NCBI RefSeq assembly: GCF_002443295.1
Contig: NZ_BAOS01000016.1
Location: 1 to 52,073, forward strand
DNA: 52,073 bases
DNA from: Candidatus Scalindua japonica
GTDB lineage: Bacteria > Planctomycetota > Brocadiia > Brocadiales > Scalinduaceae
Direction: 5' to 3'
Shown: piece after piece, positions 18,141-28,703 of the stretch
Layout of the letters: each line of letters starts with the position of its first letter
How positions within the stretch are numbered: the stretch's first letter is position 1
Position numbers and translations under genes: made by a program
Notes under the pieces: generated by a model
Database searches by the model: none
What the model saw: the letters and a program-made list of their open reading frames with translations, nothing else
What the model was told of the DNA's origin: nothing

Positions 18141-19661
18141 GTGTCTAAAATCATAATCTTCGATACTACGTTAAGAGATGGAGAGCAGTCTCCCGGTGCA
18201 AGTCTGGACCATAAAGAGAAACTACAGATAGCGAGACAACTATCTAACCTGAATATTGATGTAATGGAAGCCGGGTTCCCTATTACATCAGAGGGTGACT
18301 TTAAGTCTGTAAGTTCTATCGCAAAGGAGATACGTGATGTAAGTATCTGCGCCCTCGCACGGGCAGTTGACAAGGATATAGATTGCGCGGCAAAAGCTTT
18401 AAAATCTGCCGAATCACCCAGAATTCACGTCTTTCTTGCAACATCTGAAATTCACCGAAAACACAAATTGATTAAAGCAAAAGAAGAGATCATAAAGACT
18501 GCCGTTAGAGGTGTAAAACGAGCTAAGAAATATGTTGACAATGTAGAATTCTCTCCGGAAGACGCGTCTAGAACAGAACCGGATTTTCTTGTAGAAGTCT
18601 TAGAGGCAGTAATAGAGGCGGGAGCCAGGACCGTGAATATCCCAGACACTGTAGGATATGCGATACCAGAGCAGTATGCCGCATTAATTAAAAACCTTAA
18701 GGATAATGTAAAAAATATCAATGATGCCGTTATAAGTGTTCACTGCCACAATGATCTTGGCCTCGCGGTTGCTAATTCACTCGCGGCTGTTAAAGCAGGC
18801 GCCACGCAGGTAGAGTGCACAATAAATGGAATCGGTGAAAGGGCAGGGAACGCATCTCTTGAAGAGATTGTTATGGCGCTTAAAACAAGAAAAGATTTCT
18901 TCAGACATACAACAGGAATCAAGACAAAGGAGATAGTTGCCACCAGTAAGATTGTCAGTGGTTTAACAGGACTGAGAATACAAAGAAATAAGGCAATAGT
19001 AGGAGAAAACGCGTTTGCACACGAATCAGGTGTACATCAGGACGGAGTTTTAAAAGAGAGTACGACCTATGAAATCATGAAACCTGAAGAGATCGGTCTA
19101 CCGAAGACCAATATAGTCCTCGGCAAACTTTCCGGTCGGCACGCATTCAAAAGACGTGTCAAGGCGCTCGGTTATGAACTGCCTGATGAAGAATTTGAAC
19201 AAACATTCAGCCAATTTAAACTCCTGGCTGACAAGAAAAAAGACATCTATGATCAGGACATAGAAGCATTAATACAGAATGAGAAGTCAGAAGTGCCGCA
19301 TATTTACGAGCTTGAAAGTATAAGTATAAATTGCGCCCCTGTACCGACTGCCAGTATAAGACTTCGTATCGGAAAAGATAAGATCGTGGCAGATTCCGCC
19401 AAAGGTGACGGATCGATTGACGCTATCTTTAAGACAGTAGACTTATTAACTGGAATTAAAGGAACACTCCTCGATTATAATGTCAGGTCGGTGACCAGTG
19501 GAAAAGATGCCTTGGGAGAAGCGAGCGTCGATGTGGAAGTTAAAGGAAATACTTATAAAGGTCGTGCCGTGAGCACGGATACAATAGAAGCAAGCGCAAA
19601 TGCATATTTAAATGCCATCAATAAAGTAGCGATAAAACATCGCAAGAAAAAGACTAATTAA
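18141..19661 (+). CDS. leuA: 2-isopropylmalate synthase
   Basis: 506 residues with a GTG start preceded by AAGGAAGGAAAGAG. The catalytic TIM barrel begins [15 protein letters not shown]. Metal ligands lie in [14 protein letters not shown], and the conserved [13 protein letters not shown] and [10 protein letters not shown] segments are present. The C-terminal LeuA dimer (allosteric leucine-binding) domain spans about residues 370-500, including [10 protein letters not shown] and [21 protein letters not shown]. It condenses acetyl-CoA with 2-oxoisovalerate to start leucine synthesis. The length is that of bacterial LeuA type 1; the dimer domain and wording argue against homocitrate synthase or citramalate synthase. 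Confidence 0.95.
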   Translation: MSKIIIFDTTLRDGEQSPGASLDHKEKLQIARQLSNLNIDVMEAGFPITSEGDFKSVSSIAKEIRDVSICALARAVDKDIDCAAKALKSAESPRIHVFLATSEIHRKHKLIKAKEEIIKTAVRGVKRAKKYVDNVEFSPEDASRTEPDFLVEVLEAVIEAGARTVNIPDTVGYAIPEQYAALIKNLKDNVKNINDAVISVHCHNDLGLAVANSLAAVKAGATQVECTINGIGERAGNASLEEIVMALKTRKDFFRHTTGIKTKEIVATSKIVSGLTGLRIQRNKAIVGENAFAHESGVHQDGVLKESTTYEIMKPEEIGLPKTNIVLGKLSGRHAFKRRVKALGYELPDEEFEQTFSQFKLLADKKKDIYDQDIEALIQNEKSEVPHIYELESISINCAPVPTASIRLRIGKDKIVADSAKGDGSIDAIFKTVDLLTGIKGTLLDYNVRSVTSGKDALGEASVDVEVKGNTYKGRAVSTDTIEASANAYLNAINKVAIKHRKKKTN

Positions 19662-19681
19662 AAACATCTGCATATTAAAAA

Positions 19682-19739
19682 CCTGGCCTCTCTTTCGAGA
19701 GAACTCCAGTACACGAATCCTCTCGAAAGAGAGGCCAGG
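19682..19739. terminator. Perfect 20-bp inverted repeat after leuA
   Basis: Arms of 20 bases (CCTGGCCTCTCTTTCGAGAG at 19682-19701 and its exact complement at 19720-19739) with an 18-base loop, 20 bases after the leuA stop and 21 before the next ATG. No T-run follows, so it could be a terminator, an mRNA-stabilising hairpin or a repeat element. Confidence 0.6.
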
Positions 19740-19760
19740 CACATTTGCAAACAAAACCAT

Positions 19761-21482
19761 ATGAACAATAATACTAAAACCAAGTTCATCGTTGAATTGA
19801 TCAAACCATCCCATTACGACGACGACGGATATGTTATACAATGGCGTAAGTCATGGATCCCCTCAAACACTCTTGCCTGCATAAACGCTTTGACGCAAGA
19901 TGCTTCAACACGAAATGCACTTGGCAACGATGTTGAGTTTATCATTAATGCTTACGATGAGATGAATATCGTCATACCTGTTGATGACATTATTCGCAGG
20001 TTTAAGAATGGAAGTGGAAACGGAGTTGTCTTTTTCGTAGGCGTCCAGTCAAATCAATTTCCTCGTGCCATGGACATTGCCAGAGAGTTCCGTAAAGAAA
20101 GCATTCAGGTCGCGATAGGTGGATTCCATACAAGCGGCTGTCTTGCCATGTTACCTCAACTTCCTGATGAGCTGAAAGACGCGACCGAGGCCGGTATTAC
20201 ATTGTTTGCCGGTGAGGCCGAGGAAGGACGACTCATTGATGTCTTTAAAGACGCCTATCAAAGAAAAATGAAACCCATCTACAACTACCTGGGAGACCTG
20301 CCCGGTCTGGAAAGCCAGCCAATGCCTATAATGCCGACAAGTGTTGCCGAAAGGTTTGTCAGTAAGATCGGGTCATTCGACGCGGGTCGTGGATGCTCTT
20401 TTCTGTGCAGCTTCTGTACCGTTATCAATGTACAGGGACGTAAATCACGCTACCGTAATCCTGATGATGTAGAAGAAATGATCCGGTCCAATATATCGAA
20501 TGGTATCAACGATTTTTTCCTTACTGATGACAACTTTGCTCGTAACAAAAACTGGGAAGCCATTTTTGACAAATTGATAGATCTTCGTGAAAACCAGGGG
20601 TTCAAACATGTAAAGTTTACAATGCAGATCGACTCGCTTGCCCATAAAATTAAGAATTTTGTTTCCAAGGCTGCCAGAGCTGGCTGCAGAAGAGTATTCA
20701 TTGGGCTGGAAAGTATTAACCCGGAAAATCTGGAGGCAGTAAATAAGCGACAGAACAAAATCACTGAATATCGAAAGATGTTTCAGGCGTGGCGTAATGC
20801 ACGGGTTGTTACTGTAGCCGGTTATATACTGGGCTTCCCTGCCGACACTCCGGAAAAAATCGAACAGGACATTAAGACAATTCAGGAAGAATTACCGGTT
20901 GATCTCCTCGAATTTTTCTGTCTTACACCACTGCCGGGCTCTGAGGACCATAAGAACAACTACCTGAAGGGTGTATGGATGGACCCGGACCTGAACAAGT
21001 ATGACCTTGAACATATTACTATGTCACACCCACGAATGTCCAAAGAGGAGTGGGAACAGATTTACCAAAAGGCATGGGATCTTTATTACTCACCTGAACA
21101 CATTAAAACGCTGATTCGACGTGCGGCAGCAGGCGGTCCGAACCCCAGCAGAGTGATGCTCCATATTCATCAATTTCATGGTACTATTAAATACCAGAAC
21201 GTACACCCGCTTCAGGGTGGCTTTTTAAGGCGCAAGGTACGGTCACAACGCCGTCCAGGTATGCCAAAAGAAAATCTGCTTATTTTTTTACCTTGCAGGG
21301 TCTGGGAAACAGTGAGCGCTCTTATACCTTTCGGCCTCTATTACTTTAAACTACGATCAATACGTAAGAAAATCAAACGCGAACCAGGCAGACGTTCATA
21401 TATGGATAAAGCACTGATGCCGGTGAAAGAAACAAAAGGCTCACCACTTGAGAATGAAAGCGTAAAACTGGAGATTAAATGA
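19761..21482 (+). CDS. B12-binding domain radical SAM protein, second paralogue
   Basis: 573 residues. The N-terminal cobalamin-binding-like domain includes GVQSNQFPRAMDIAREF and VAIGGFHTSG. The radical SAM cluster AGRGCSFLCSFCTVI is CxxxCxxC at about residues 214-221. The barrel contains FFLTDDNFARN, VFIGLESINPENL and GYILGFPADT. The C-terminal extension (about residues 390-573) includes SHPRMSKEEWEQIY, found in hopanoid- and lipid-related radical SAM groups, and a basic tail. Substrate unknown. It is only distantly similar to the protein at 12154, so this is not a recent duplication. Its position just after leuA suggests co-regulation with the amino acid genes, though the strong inverted repeat between them may separate transcription. 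Confidence 0.82.
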   Translation: MNNNTKTKFIVELIKPSHYDDDGYVIQWRKSWIPSNTLACINALTQDASTRNALGNDVEFIINAYDEMNIVIPVDDIIRRFKNGSGNGVVFFVGVQSNQFPRAMDIAREFRKESIQVAIGGFHTSGCLAMLPQLPDELKDATEAGITLFAGEAEEGRLIDVFKDAYQRKMKPIYNYLGDLPGLESQPMPIMPTSVAERFVSKIGSFDAGRGCSFLCSFCTVINVQGRKSRYRNPDDVEEMIRSNISNGINDFFLTDDNFARNKNWEAIFDKLIDLRENQGFKHVKFTMQIDSLAHKIKNFVSKAARAGCRRVFIGLESINPENLEAVNKRQNKITEYRKMFQAWRNARVVTVAGYILGFPADTPEKIEQDIKTIQEELPVDLLEFFCLTPLPGSEDHKNNYLKGVWMDPDLNKYDLEHITMSHPRMSKEEWEQIYQKAWDLYYSPEHIKTLIRRAAAGGPNPSRVMLHIHQFHGTIKYQNVHPLQGGFLRRKVRSQRRPGMPKENLLIFLPCRVWETVSALIPFGLYYFKLRSIRKKIKREPGRRSYMDKALMPVKETKGSPLENESVKLEIK

Positions 21483-21760
21483 TTATTTCTCACGCAAAGC
21501 TGCAAAGGTCGCTAATAAAACTGATAAAAGTTTTCGTTCCCATTTGCGTTCTCTGCGGCTCTTGGTGAGGACGATTTTCTCTTCTTTACGTGAAAATCGC
21601 TTTATTAACGTATTTATATCCGAATGAAGATCAAAGAAGTAAGAAAAAGATACTTGCATGGAACCTGACACAATATAATAATGTATAAAGATACTGTAAA
21701 TAATGAGTACTTAACTGCCAAAATAATAGTTTTCATATTTTTTTAATAGAGGAAAATTAA

Positions 21761-22303
21761 ATGAAAGAAAAAGTTCTAAAAGCAACAAAATCATTGATAA
21801 AAATCAAATTAACGCTGTCTATATTAATTGGATTAGTCTTGATTACTGGATATTCTGCTATGGCCGGTGTTAACGAAACAGGCGGTAGAAAGATAATCGT
21901 AAAGAAAGGTGATAAGGTAAAAATTCAATATAAAGCCAGCCTTACGAATGGTACGGTATTTAAAGAATCGAAACCGGGAAAACCACTGAAATTTACTGTC
22001 GGAGACGGTAAGATGCCACATGGACTTGACCAGGCTGTATTGGGAATGGAACTGAGAGAGGAAAAGACTGTTACGGTAGGCCCAAAGGACGCATACGGAA
22101 AGAGAAACCATGAATTGGTAATGAAATTTGTTAAAAAAGACCTACCCAGAAGCTTTGAACCAGAGGTAGGTAATGTAGTAAAAATACGAAACGTACCGGG
22201 AACAATTATTAAAATAGACGAAGAAAACATATACCTTGACGGCAATCATCCCCTGGCAGGTAAAGATGTAGTTTTTGAGATAAAAGTTGTCGGGATAGAG
22301 TAA
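21761..22303 (+). CDS. Exported FKBP-type (SlyD-like) peptidyl-prolyl isomerase
   Basis: 180 residues. An N-terminal hydrophobic stretch (residues 18-36, LTLSILIGLVLITGYSAMA) with AMA before GVNETG looks like a signal peptide. The mature part is FKBP: IIVKKGDKVKIQYKASLTNGTVF, then MPHGLDQAVLGM, then a SlyD-type insert-in-flap region (PKDAYGKRNHELVMKF through NHPLAGKDVVFEIKV). It accelerates proline isomerisation and assists folding, here outside the cytoplasm. SlyD is normally cytoplasmic, so a signal peptide is a lineage-specific variation. The His-rich SlyD tail is absent. GAGGAAAATTAA precedes the start. Confidence 0.88.
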   Translation: MKEKVLKATKSLIKIKLTLSILIGLVLITGYSAMAGVNETGGRKIIVKKGDKVKIQYKASLTNGTVFKESKPGKPLKFTVGDGKMPHGLDQAVLGMELREEKTVTVGPKDAYGKRNHELVMKFVKKDLPRSFEPEVGNVVKIRNVPGTIIKIDEENIYLDGNHPLAGKDVVFEIKVVGIE

Positions 22304-22719
22304 TTCAGACTATGGGCAGCTGGCAACGTTTTGCCTGTACCTGACGCGATGTTCAGTCCACTCTTACGCCATCGGCTTTGCTTCGGTTGCTTTTCGGCAA
22401 ACGGAAAGAAAATCCGGTTTGACCGGCCAGCCAGTTGCAATACGAGTACTATCAGGGTACCTCCCATTTGTACAGAGCCTGGAAAGGTATTTTTTTCTTT
22501 CCAGACCCTCCAATTCACTAGAATTGGATATCAAACAAGCAATTCTTGAATTATCACAATGCAGGATTTCTTCGGCTAAGATTTCATTTATTATCGCAGA
22601 AGATGATAAATTCCGTTTTCACAAGTTATAATGAAGACTGAATTAGGCAATTATTTACTCTATTTCGACCCAACCGTTCGCCAGTCCGACAAGACTGTTC
22701 TGGCGGGGACGGGGAGGAT
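22304..22719. other. Intergenic region, no supportable gene
   Basis: 416 bases between convergent genes. Small ORFs on both strands lack start signals and motifs. A 37-base REP-like repeat lies at 22674-22710. Confidence 0.5.
22674..22710. repeat. REP-like dispersed repeat, copy 1
   Basis: 37 bases containing a CGCCAG..CTGGCG stem. The same sequence with one difference recurs at 28427-28463, in both cases directly beyond a gene end or start in the minus-strand cluster. Confidence 0.7.
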
Positions 22720-23175
22720 TCAAGTTTTGGCTTTTTCCCTGCCTCTCATATATTTCCGGTAACGTTCCGGGCCGACACACTCACTTCCAACAGGACACTT
22801 TTCAATACAGCTTTCATCCAATTCACGCTCTATTGTTTCACCACAACTTTCACAGGTAAATTCATTCTCGAAACCGGCAACTGAGGCTGTTCCTTTTTTA
22901 TGACAATTGGGGCATGTTACATCTATAATCTCCACTCTCTTTATCTTCTCAGCACCGGGGCATTCAAAAATATTGGGTTTTTTAAATGTTCCTTTAGTTG
23001 GTTGATGGTTACTTTTCGTCTTTGAAAGGACCTGCATAGCGAGAAGGCGAAGAGGCATTCGACGTTCTCTTCTTAAGAAATCCTGGACAGCTTTCATGGC
23101 ATCGAGATTGTTTTTTCCAACTCTACCAATCTCTTCAAGAGCCTTCTTTACCTTGTCGGCATCTTCATCATACAA
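22720..23175 (-). CDS. Conserved zinc-ribbon protein, unknown function
   Basis: At least 151 residues. The N-terminal half is helical and charged. The C-terminal half contains two Cys pairs, VTCPNCHKKG and FTCESCGET, spaced as a zinc ribbon (about residues 85-115), followed by CIEKCPVGSEC. Zinc ribbons of this type bind nucleic acid or protein; no pathway is evident. The TTG at 23175 has no ribosome site. The frame continues upstream as IKSLFKKLYDED with AAAGGGGGC about 8 bases before an ATT codon at 23196, so the true start may be that rare codon. About 300 bases upstream (23197-23497) contain no gene. Confidence 0.65.
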   Translation of the reverse strand: MYDEDADKVKKALEEIGRVGKNNLDAMKAVQDFLRRERRMPLRLLAMQVLSKTKSNHQPTKGTFKKPNIFECPGAEKIKRVEIIDVTCPNCHKKGTASVAGFENEFTCESCGETIERELDESCIEKCPVGSECVGPERYRKYMRGREKAKT

Positions 23176-23497
23176 CTTTTTAAATAGCGATTTAATATCC
23201 GTAAAGCCCCCTTTCAGTGGGAATATTTTCTTATAGAATAATTTCGAAGCACGAAATTCGAAACAATTTTAAAAATACCTGCCCAAAACGTTATTCCTGT
23301 CCGAACAAATATGACGGGCAGGCAGACTGCAAAGAATCTAATTAATTACACAAAATGTCTTTTTTTTTGAACATTTTAGATTTGAATTTCTGATTTGTTT
23401 CGTATTTCGATATTCTTATTTCGAGTTTATAACCACTAAAACTAATAAATTTACAAAATAACAACAACATATTTGTAACTTTGTCGCTGTTAAGTGT

Positions 23498-24361
23498 CTA
23501 AGAAAGCGTGGTCTTTCCTTTCAACTTAATCCTTCCAATTACAAACAGTGCAATTGCCGCCGCAAGGACTAATATACTGACATTTTGTGATATTGTCATG
23601 CCGTCAAAGAGAAGTGGATTATCGTCCCTGAATATCTCTACAATAAAGCGCATTATGGAATAGAGGCCGCAGAACATTAACGTCACTTCCCCGTCTCTCC
23701 TGCGATGATTGAAGAACGCTTTAATAATAAAAAAAATCGTAAGATTGCCTAACATGGAATATATTTGAGTTGGGTGAATGGGCAGTGAGTGACTATCTGA
23801 CACTGTAACCAGACCCTTTCCAAGATGATGCAGAAACGGGGGACTGCCGTCAATCATAAGGTTTACGTCAACGGTTTTGGGGAAACTGACGGCCCAGGGC
23901 AGATCCGGACTGCAGACATCACCCCAGCAGCATCCATTAAGAAAGCATCCTACTCGTCCACAAGCGACTCCGAGCGCAAAAGAAAAGGCAATAATATCAA
24001 TTGTCTTTAGTATAGGAAGCCTCTTGATCTTTGTGAAAACAACAATGGAAGCAATAGAAGCCATTAAGCCGCCATAAAATACAAGTCCTCCCTCATAAAT
24101 CTTGAATGCATCCAGAATATTGTGTTTATATGAATCGATATTCTGGATGACATAAAACATTCTACCTCCCAGAATTCCGGCAAATATGGCATATAGTCCC
24201 AGATTTGATATATCTTCCGGGTTTAAGCCTTCCGTCTTTGCCTTAATACGTGCTACATAGATGACTATGAGGAAACCCACCATGAGCATGAAACCGTATG
24301 CGTAAATGGGAATTGTTATGCCGATGAACGGGATTGGTATTTCAAAGAGAGTTCTAATCAT
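23498..24361 (-). CDS. lgt: Phosphatidylglycerol--prolipoprotein diacylglyceryl transferase
   Basis: 287 residues, multi-pass inner membrane protein. The Lgt signature GRVGCFLNGCCWG occupies the conserved position with its essential Arg and Gly, preceded by GGLVFYGGLMAS and followed by PIHPTQIY. It transfers diacylglycerol to the lipobox cysteine of prolipoproteins, the first lipoprotein maturation step. Substrates would include the glycine-zipper lipoprotein at 38060. It is 186 bases downstream of panD on the same strand. Confidence 0.95.
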   Translation of the reverse strand: MIRTLFEIPIPFIGITIPIYAYGFMLMVGFLIVIYVARIKAKTEGLNPEDISNLGLYAIFAGILGGRMFYVIQNIDSYKHNILDAFKIYEGGLVFYGGLMASIASIVVFTKIKRLPILKTIDIIAFSFALGVACGRVGCFLNGCCWGDVCSPDLPWAVSFPKTVDVNLMIDGSPPFLHHLGKGLVTVSDSHSLPIHPTQIYSMLGNLTIFFIIKAFFNHRRRDGEVTLMFCGLYSIMRFIVEIFRDDNPLLFDGMTISQNVSILVLAAAIALFVIGRIKLKGKTTLS

Positions 24362-24547
24362 TTAAGTGTCCGAGAAAAAATAACTTCCCAATTTATAGTG
24401 TTCAAGCTTAGTCAGATTTGGTCGATCTGATCGAACTGAACCACAAGCGTAACCTGAGCTACAATGAGGACTTAGTGAGTGAAGACCGGACAAAGATAGC
24501 CTGAAAATGGGTGTGAGAAAGGGAAGTTAATTTTCTCGAACCCTGAG

Positions 24548-24919
24548 TCAAGAATCTGGTTCGGAGAGAACCTCCGTAATCTTGTTTTTCTCATCCAGCA
24601 ATACGATCTTCGGTCTCCAGCTTCGCGCCTGCGCGTTATCAATAAGACAATAGGCAATGATGATAATCTTATCACCCGGAACAGCCCACCTTGCGGCAGC
24701 ACCGTTGAGGCATATAATTCCGGAGTCGGGTTCTCCCTCAATTACGTATGTTTCCATCCGCGCGCCATTATTAATATTCAGTACCTGTACCCGCTCGTAA
24801 TGCAGAATATCTGTCTCCAGCATCAGTGTTTTGTCGATCGTTATACTGCCTGTATAGTTCAGATCTGCTTCTGTAACTGTCGCGGAGTGGATCTTCGCTT
24901 TGCACATTTCTCTAAGCAT
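24548..24919 (-). CDS. panD: Aspartate 1-decarboxylase
   Basis: 123 residues. The self-cleavage site YTGSITID has Gly24-Ser25, where processing generates the pyruvoyl group, and the N-terminal [22 protein letters not shown] is typical. [19 protein letters not shown] is the conserved C-terminal motif. It makes beta-alanine for pantothenate and CoA. It starts 5 bases after the panC stop, so the two form an operon supplying both halves of the PanC reaction. Confidence 0.96.
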   Translation of the reverse strand: MLREMCKAKIHSATVTEADLNYTGSITIDKTLMLETDILHYERVQVLNINNGARMETYVIEGEPDSGIICLNGAAARWAVPGDKIIIIAYCLIDNAQARSWRPKIVLLDEKNKITEVLSEPDS

Positions 24920-24924
24920 GGTTT

Positions 24925-25767
24925 TTATTCCAGAATAGTATTATCTATTAATCTCGTATTTCCAACCCACACAGCAACAGCAACTAAGGCCTTCTCATTA
25001 ATCGATGAAAGGTCTTCAAGCGTATAATCATTAACTATGGATATATAATCTATCTTAGTATGCTCTGTATTCTTTATCATAGCCGTCATCTCTTCTATAA
25101 TCTCTTTTGCATCCGTAATATTGGAAGCAAACATGGCCCTGGCTTTTAATAAAGCGCCATAAATACAGAGTGCACTTCGGCGCTCATCAGGATTTAATCG
25201 CTTATTTCTTGAGCTGAGGGCGAGACCGTCTTCTTCACGAACTGTCGGGCAGACCTGAATATTTACATCCATATTCAAATCTCCAACCAGCCTTTTTATG
25301 ACTGCGTTTTGTTGATAATCTTTTTGTCCAAAATATGCCCTGTCAGGCTTAACGATATTAAAAAGCTTTGTTATCACTGTAGTTACGCCTTTGAAATGCC
25401 CCGGCCTCACTCTGCCGCACAGGGTATCAGTAAGTTTATCCTGTGTAACATAAGAGCAAAATCCGTCCGGGTACATCTCTTCAGTACCGGGCGCGAAAAC
25501 CACATCCGCTTCTTCTTTTCGAATGAGTTCAATATCCTCATTCAATTGGCGAGGATATTCATCTAAATCGTCTTTATTGTCAAACTGCGCGGGATTCAGA
25601 TACACGCTGACAACGAGCACATCATTCTCTCTCTTTGCACTGCGTATCAGGCTAATATGTCCGCCATGAAGCGCTCCCATTGTAGGTACAAATCCAATCG
25701 ACTTTTTACTGTCTTTAACGGAAAATACCTTTGTCCGCATCTCATTAATCTTTGTTATGACTTCCAT
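24925..25767 (-). CDS. panC: Pantothenate synthetase
   Basis: 280 residues. The HIGH-type nucleotide motif appears as [15 protein letters not shown], followed by [11 protein letters not shown] and the KMSKS-equivalent SSRNKRL. It ligates pantoate with beta-alanine using ATP. Operon with panD directly downstream; panB is not in the window. About 120 bases separate it from the U32 gene upstream. Confidence 0.96.
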   Translation of the reverse strand: MEVITKINEMRTKVFSVKDSKKSIGFVPTMGALHGGHISLIRSAKRENDVLVVSVYLNPAQFDNKDDLDEYPRQLNEDIELIRKEEADVVFAPGTEEMYPDGFCSYVTQDKLTDTLCGRVRPGHFKGVTTVITKLFNIVKPDRAYFGQKDYQQNAVIKRLVGDLNMDVNIQVCPTVREEDGLALSSRNKRLNPDERRSALCIYGALLKARAMFASNITDAKEIIEEMTAMIKNTEHTKIDYISIVNDYTLEDLSSINEKALVAVAVWVGNTRLIDNTILE

Positions 25768-25886
25768 TTAATGATATCAGCATTTTTCTCCAGACGGCAT
25801 TAATACCTCTAAAGCCGAAAAACAATGGTAACAATAACATATTTTTTTGTCAAGTTTCGGGTTCAAGAAAAAATCACTCATGAACA

Positions 25887-28364
25887 CTATAATAATCCAT
25901 GTTCAAAATTTCCAGGGGTTGAATCTTTTATTTTCTTTCCACTTCGAATTCCGGAAAGTATGTTTTTAATCATTTCCGGTGTGTAATCCTGATAACATAA
26001 ATCAATCCGATAGTCCTTGTGCCCAACCACAAGAAATGTCTTAATAAGATGAATAATAGAGAAAGGCCTTTCATTGATAACCACAGTCCTGCACGACTCA
26101 TTTATGGCAGTAAACCTGTCACTGTACTCATTTTCCAGATTCATCTTTTCAAAGCCGCATTGGTAGATCCCTGGACACGTACTCTTCATATTTGCCCATA
26201 TACACGCCTCTGAGGTAAAGAGCGGTGTGTCCTGATAAAGAATAAGGTCTGTATCATCAGATAGCAATTTTTGCATATTTTCCTTGCCGTCCTCTGGCGA
26301 CAGAGTCTGTCGTAGAAATTTCAATTCACGCAGCTTTATTATAGAAAGTGGATTCAGAGTGTATAATGGATAGTCTGCATACAAGATAACGTCGGCACCA
26401 CCGAACAGACCAAGGGCTCCAGGATTGGAAATTTGAAACTGCCTGAAACCCTTCGTTACTAATGCAGGAACAGACTTTTCAAAGTAATTATATGTCTCAA
26501 GTCCATTCCCTTTGTCCCTCATAATGACGGGTATTGAGAATACAACTCTTTCTTTTTCGTTCAGCAATGTATCGATTATGTCATTGTTTTTCTTTAAGCA
26601 AGAGACAATTTTATCTGTTAACACAATATATAGTTTGTAAATTTTCTGTGTAAAAATATAGTCCAGGCAATTTAACCTGTCAATCTTGAGAGATAATCGG
26701 ATTTCCTCTTCAGACACCTTATGTTGTACACTCTTTTTTTCGTTTACCAAATTGCCGAATTTAACAAACTTGTCCTTTAACCACTTCTTTACATAATCAC
26801 TTTTGAGTGCCCTCTCATTCTGCCACGCTACTGATAATCCATTAAAATAGTCCCGCCTGATATTATTTAGTATACTCAATGGAACAAATAATCCTTCCGG
26901 CATATCAACACTGATACTATTCAGCTTAAAGGCTGTTTTTCCCAGACGCGAAAAACAGCCTTTTATATCTTCTTCACTTGTCATACGATTGATACTCTTT
27001 TGAAGCTTAAGGGAATAATCCTTGTTGAATATAAATTGCATAACCGCCCCATTTACCGTAATACTATCTGACCCTATGCTGATATCCAGATCTACAGATA
27101 TCCTGGTAGATGTGAGATCCTTTGGGATCTTCTGGGTAAAGACCTCTTTGGTCTTTTGTGATGAAATGACATAGAGCTTTGCTCCATGCACAATTTTCTT
27201 ATCAGAACTAATAGTGGCAATATCTCCAACATCAACACCGAACACCCTCTTACCATTTACCTTAAGAGTCTTTACATGCAGCAAAACCGGCGTTGCAGAA
27301 GAGTTTTCAAAAACCTGTAATAGGTCTCTGACACCAATCCCGGCCTCTGCCCTTAACACTATATGATTCTCTTCCGATTTTATTACCTCTCCAGCATATA
27401 AGCCCATGTTTGCCGGATAAGACAGGTTAACTATATCTACAGCTTTTATCTGACATGTATCAGGACTCTTTTCATCTGACATATTGTTTTTACCTGTTAC
27501 GTAAGCAGAGGTCGTCTCACGGCTGAATACCGTTTTTATACGATTAGCAATCTCTCCTTGATCTGACAGTTCACCATCGATAGCCTTTCGGTAGGCATCT
27601 GTAACAACCGCTACGTATTCTGGTGACTTCATACGCCCCTCGATCTTTAATGAATTAACACCGGCATCTACCAAATCCCTGATTTCGGAAAGGGTAAGCA
27701 GATCCTTCATGGAAAAGAGATATCCTCCTTCACCGGATTTGGAATGATAAGGTTTCCTGCAAGGTTGGGCGCACTTTCCTCGATTTCCACTCCTGCCCCC
27801 AATCATACTGCTGAAGAAGCATAATCCCGAATATGAGTAGCATAGAGCACCATGAATAAATGTTTCAATTTCCAATGAGCTTTTGTCTACAATATTTTTT
27901 ATTTCAACAATGGACAATTCTCTTGCCAGAACAACACGTTTAAATCCAAGCTGTTCCAGTTGCTTAACCCCTGCAAGGTTATGGATAACCATTTGCGTAC
28001 TTGCGTGAATATTAAATCCGGGGAATTGAGATTGGATCAAGTAGAGAAGTCCCAGGTCCTGGATGATTATTGAGTCAGGATGCATCTCTTCCAGTGCTAT
28101 TAACAGGTCGATAGCCCTTTCCAATTCTAAAGTCTTTAAGAGGGTATTGAGGGCTATATAGACCTTAATTGACTTTCTGCGAGCAAAAGCAATGGCCTTA
28201 CCAGCATCATCGATCGAAAAATTCTGCGCGCTTGCACGAGCACTGAAATCCTTTAAACCAAAATAAACAGCATCAGCACCTTGTTCCACTGCAGCAAAGA
28301 AACTCTCCATATTTCCGGCCGGAGAAAGTAGTTCAGGTTTTTTAGTTTGAGAACCTGGATTCAT
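25887..28364 (-). CDS. Peptidase U32 family protein (RlhA/YhbU-like, long form)
   Basis: About 825 residues. The N-terminal U32 domain starts KPELLSPAGNMESFFAAVEQGADAVYFGLKDFSAR. The U32 signature ETFIHGALCYSYSGLCFFSSMIGGRSGNRGKCAQPCRKPY supplies cysteines likely to bind an iron-sulfur cluster. A DUF3656-type middle region and a second U32-like segment follow to the end. Although named peptidases, characterised bacterial members (RlhA, TrhP) support prephenate-dependent hydroxylation of rRNA or tRNA, so RNA modification is the most likely role. I preferred the ATG at 28364 over an in-frame TTG at 28373; neither has a strong ribosome site. It heads the minus-strand group with panC and panD. 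Confidence 0.85.
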   Translation of the reverse strand: MNPGSQTKKPELLSPAGNMESFFAAVEQGADAVYFGLKDFSARASAQNFSIDDAGKAIAFARRKSIKVYIALNTLLKTLELERAIDLLIALEEMHPDSIIIQDLGLLYLIQSQFPGFNIHASTQMVIHNLAGVKQLEQLGFKRVVLARELSIVEIKNIVDKSSLEIETFIHGALCYSYSGLCFFSSMIGGRSGNRGKCAQPCRKPYHSKSGEGGYLFSMKDLLTLSEIRDLVDAGVNSLKIEGRMKSPEYVAVVTDAYRKAIDGELSDQGEIANRIKTVFSRETTSAYVTGKNNMSDEKSPDTCQIKAVDIVNLSYPANMGLYAGEVIKSEENHIVLRAEAGIGVRDLLQVFENSSATPVLLHVKTLKVNGKRVFGVDVGDIATISSDKKIVHGAKLYVISSQKTKEVFTQKIPKDLTSTRISVDLDISIGSDSITVNGAVMQFIFNKDYSLKLQKSINRMTSEEDIKGCFSRLGKTAFKLNSISVDMPEGLFVPLSILNNIRRDYFNGLSVAWQNERALKSDYVKKWLKDKFVKFGNLVNEKKSVQHKVSEEEIRLSLKIDRLNCLDYIFTQKIYKLYIVLTDKIVSCLKKNNDIIDTLLNEKERVVFSIPVIMRDKGNGLETYNYFEKSVPALVTKGFRQFQISNPGALGLFGGADVILYADYPLYTLNPLSIIKLRELKFLRQTLSPEDGKENMQKLLSDDTDLILYQDTPLFTSEACIWANMKSTCPGIYQCGFEKMNLENEYSDRFTAINESCRTVVINERPFSIIHLIKTFLVVGHKDYRIDLCYQDYTPEMIKNILSGIRSGKKIKDSTPGNFEHGLL

Positions 28365-28426
28365 TGAACGCAACTATAAATATAAAAAGCGGAAAACACG
28401 GACAAACACGTTCCCGCCCGGCCTTG

Positions 28427-28463
28427 CCGTTCGCCAGCCCGACAAGACTGTTCTGGCGGGGAC
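28427..28463. repeat. REP-like dispersed repeat, copy 2
   Basis: Second copy of the 37-base repeat at 22674-22710, with the CGCCAG..CTGGCG stem intact. Confidence 0.7.
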
Positions 28464-28637
28464 GAGTGTCCATGTCACCCATGTTGTTAATGTTTAGTTT
28501 CTGATAACGTTAAGTATGTCTAAAAACTGGGAATGTTCCCAATTCCAGTGACTCCTGGATGTAATAACAGACAAAATTATATGATTATGATTTTAGAATC
28601 ACAATCATAATAATTCCAGCCATTTTCGGGAAATAGT

Positions 28638-28703
28638 CATCGTTGACCTGTCAGGTTTTTGCGTATTAATTTAATCACGCAAAAACCTGACAGGACAACG
28701 ATG
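28638..28703. repeat. Long inverted repeat, 27-base arms
   Basis: Arms at 28638-28664 and 28677-28703 (CATCGTTG, one mismatch, then CCTGTCAGGTTTTTGCGT) with a 12-base AT loop. There is no neighbouring gene end, so it is less likely to be a terminator; a small palindromic repeat element is more likely. Confidence 0.7.

Noticed and set aside
22246-22518. 90-codon minus-strand ORF after the FKBP gene
   Set aside because: Overlaps the end of the FKBP gene and has no start signal or motif.
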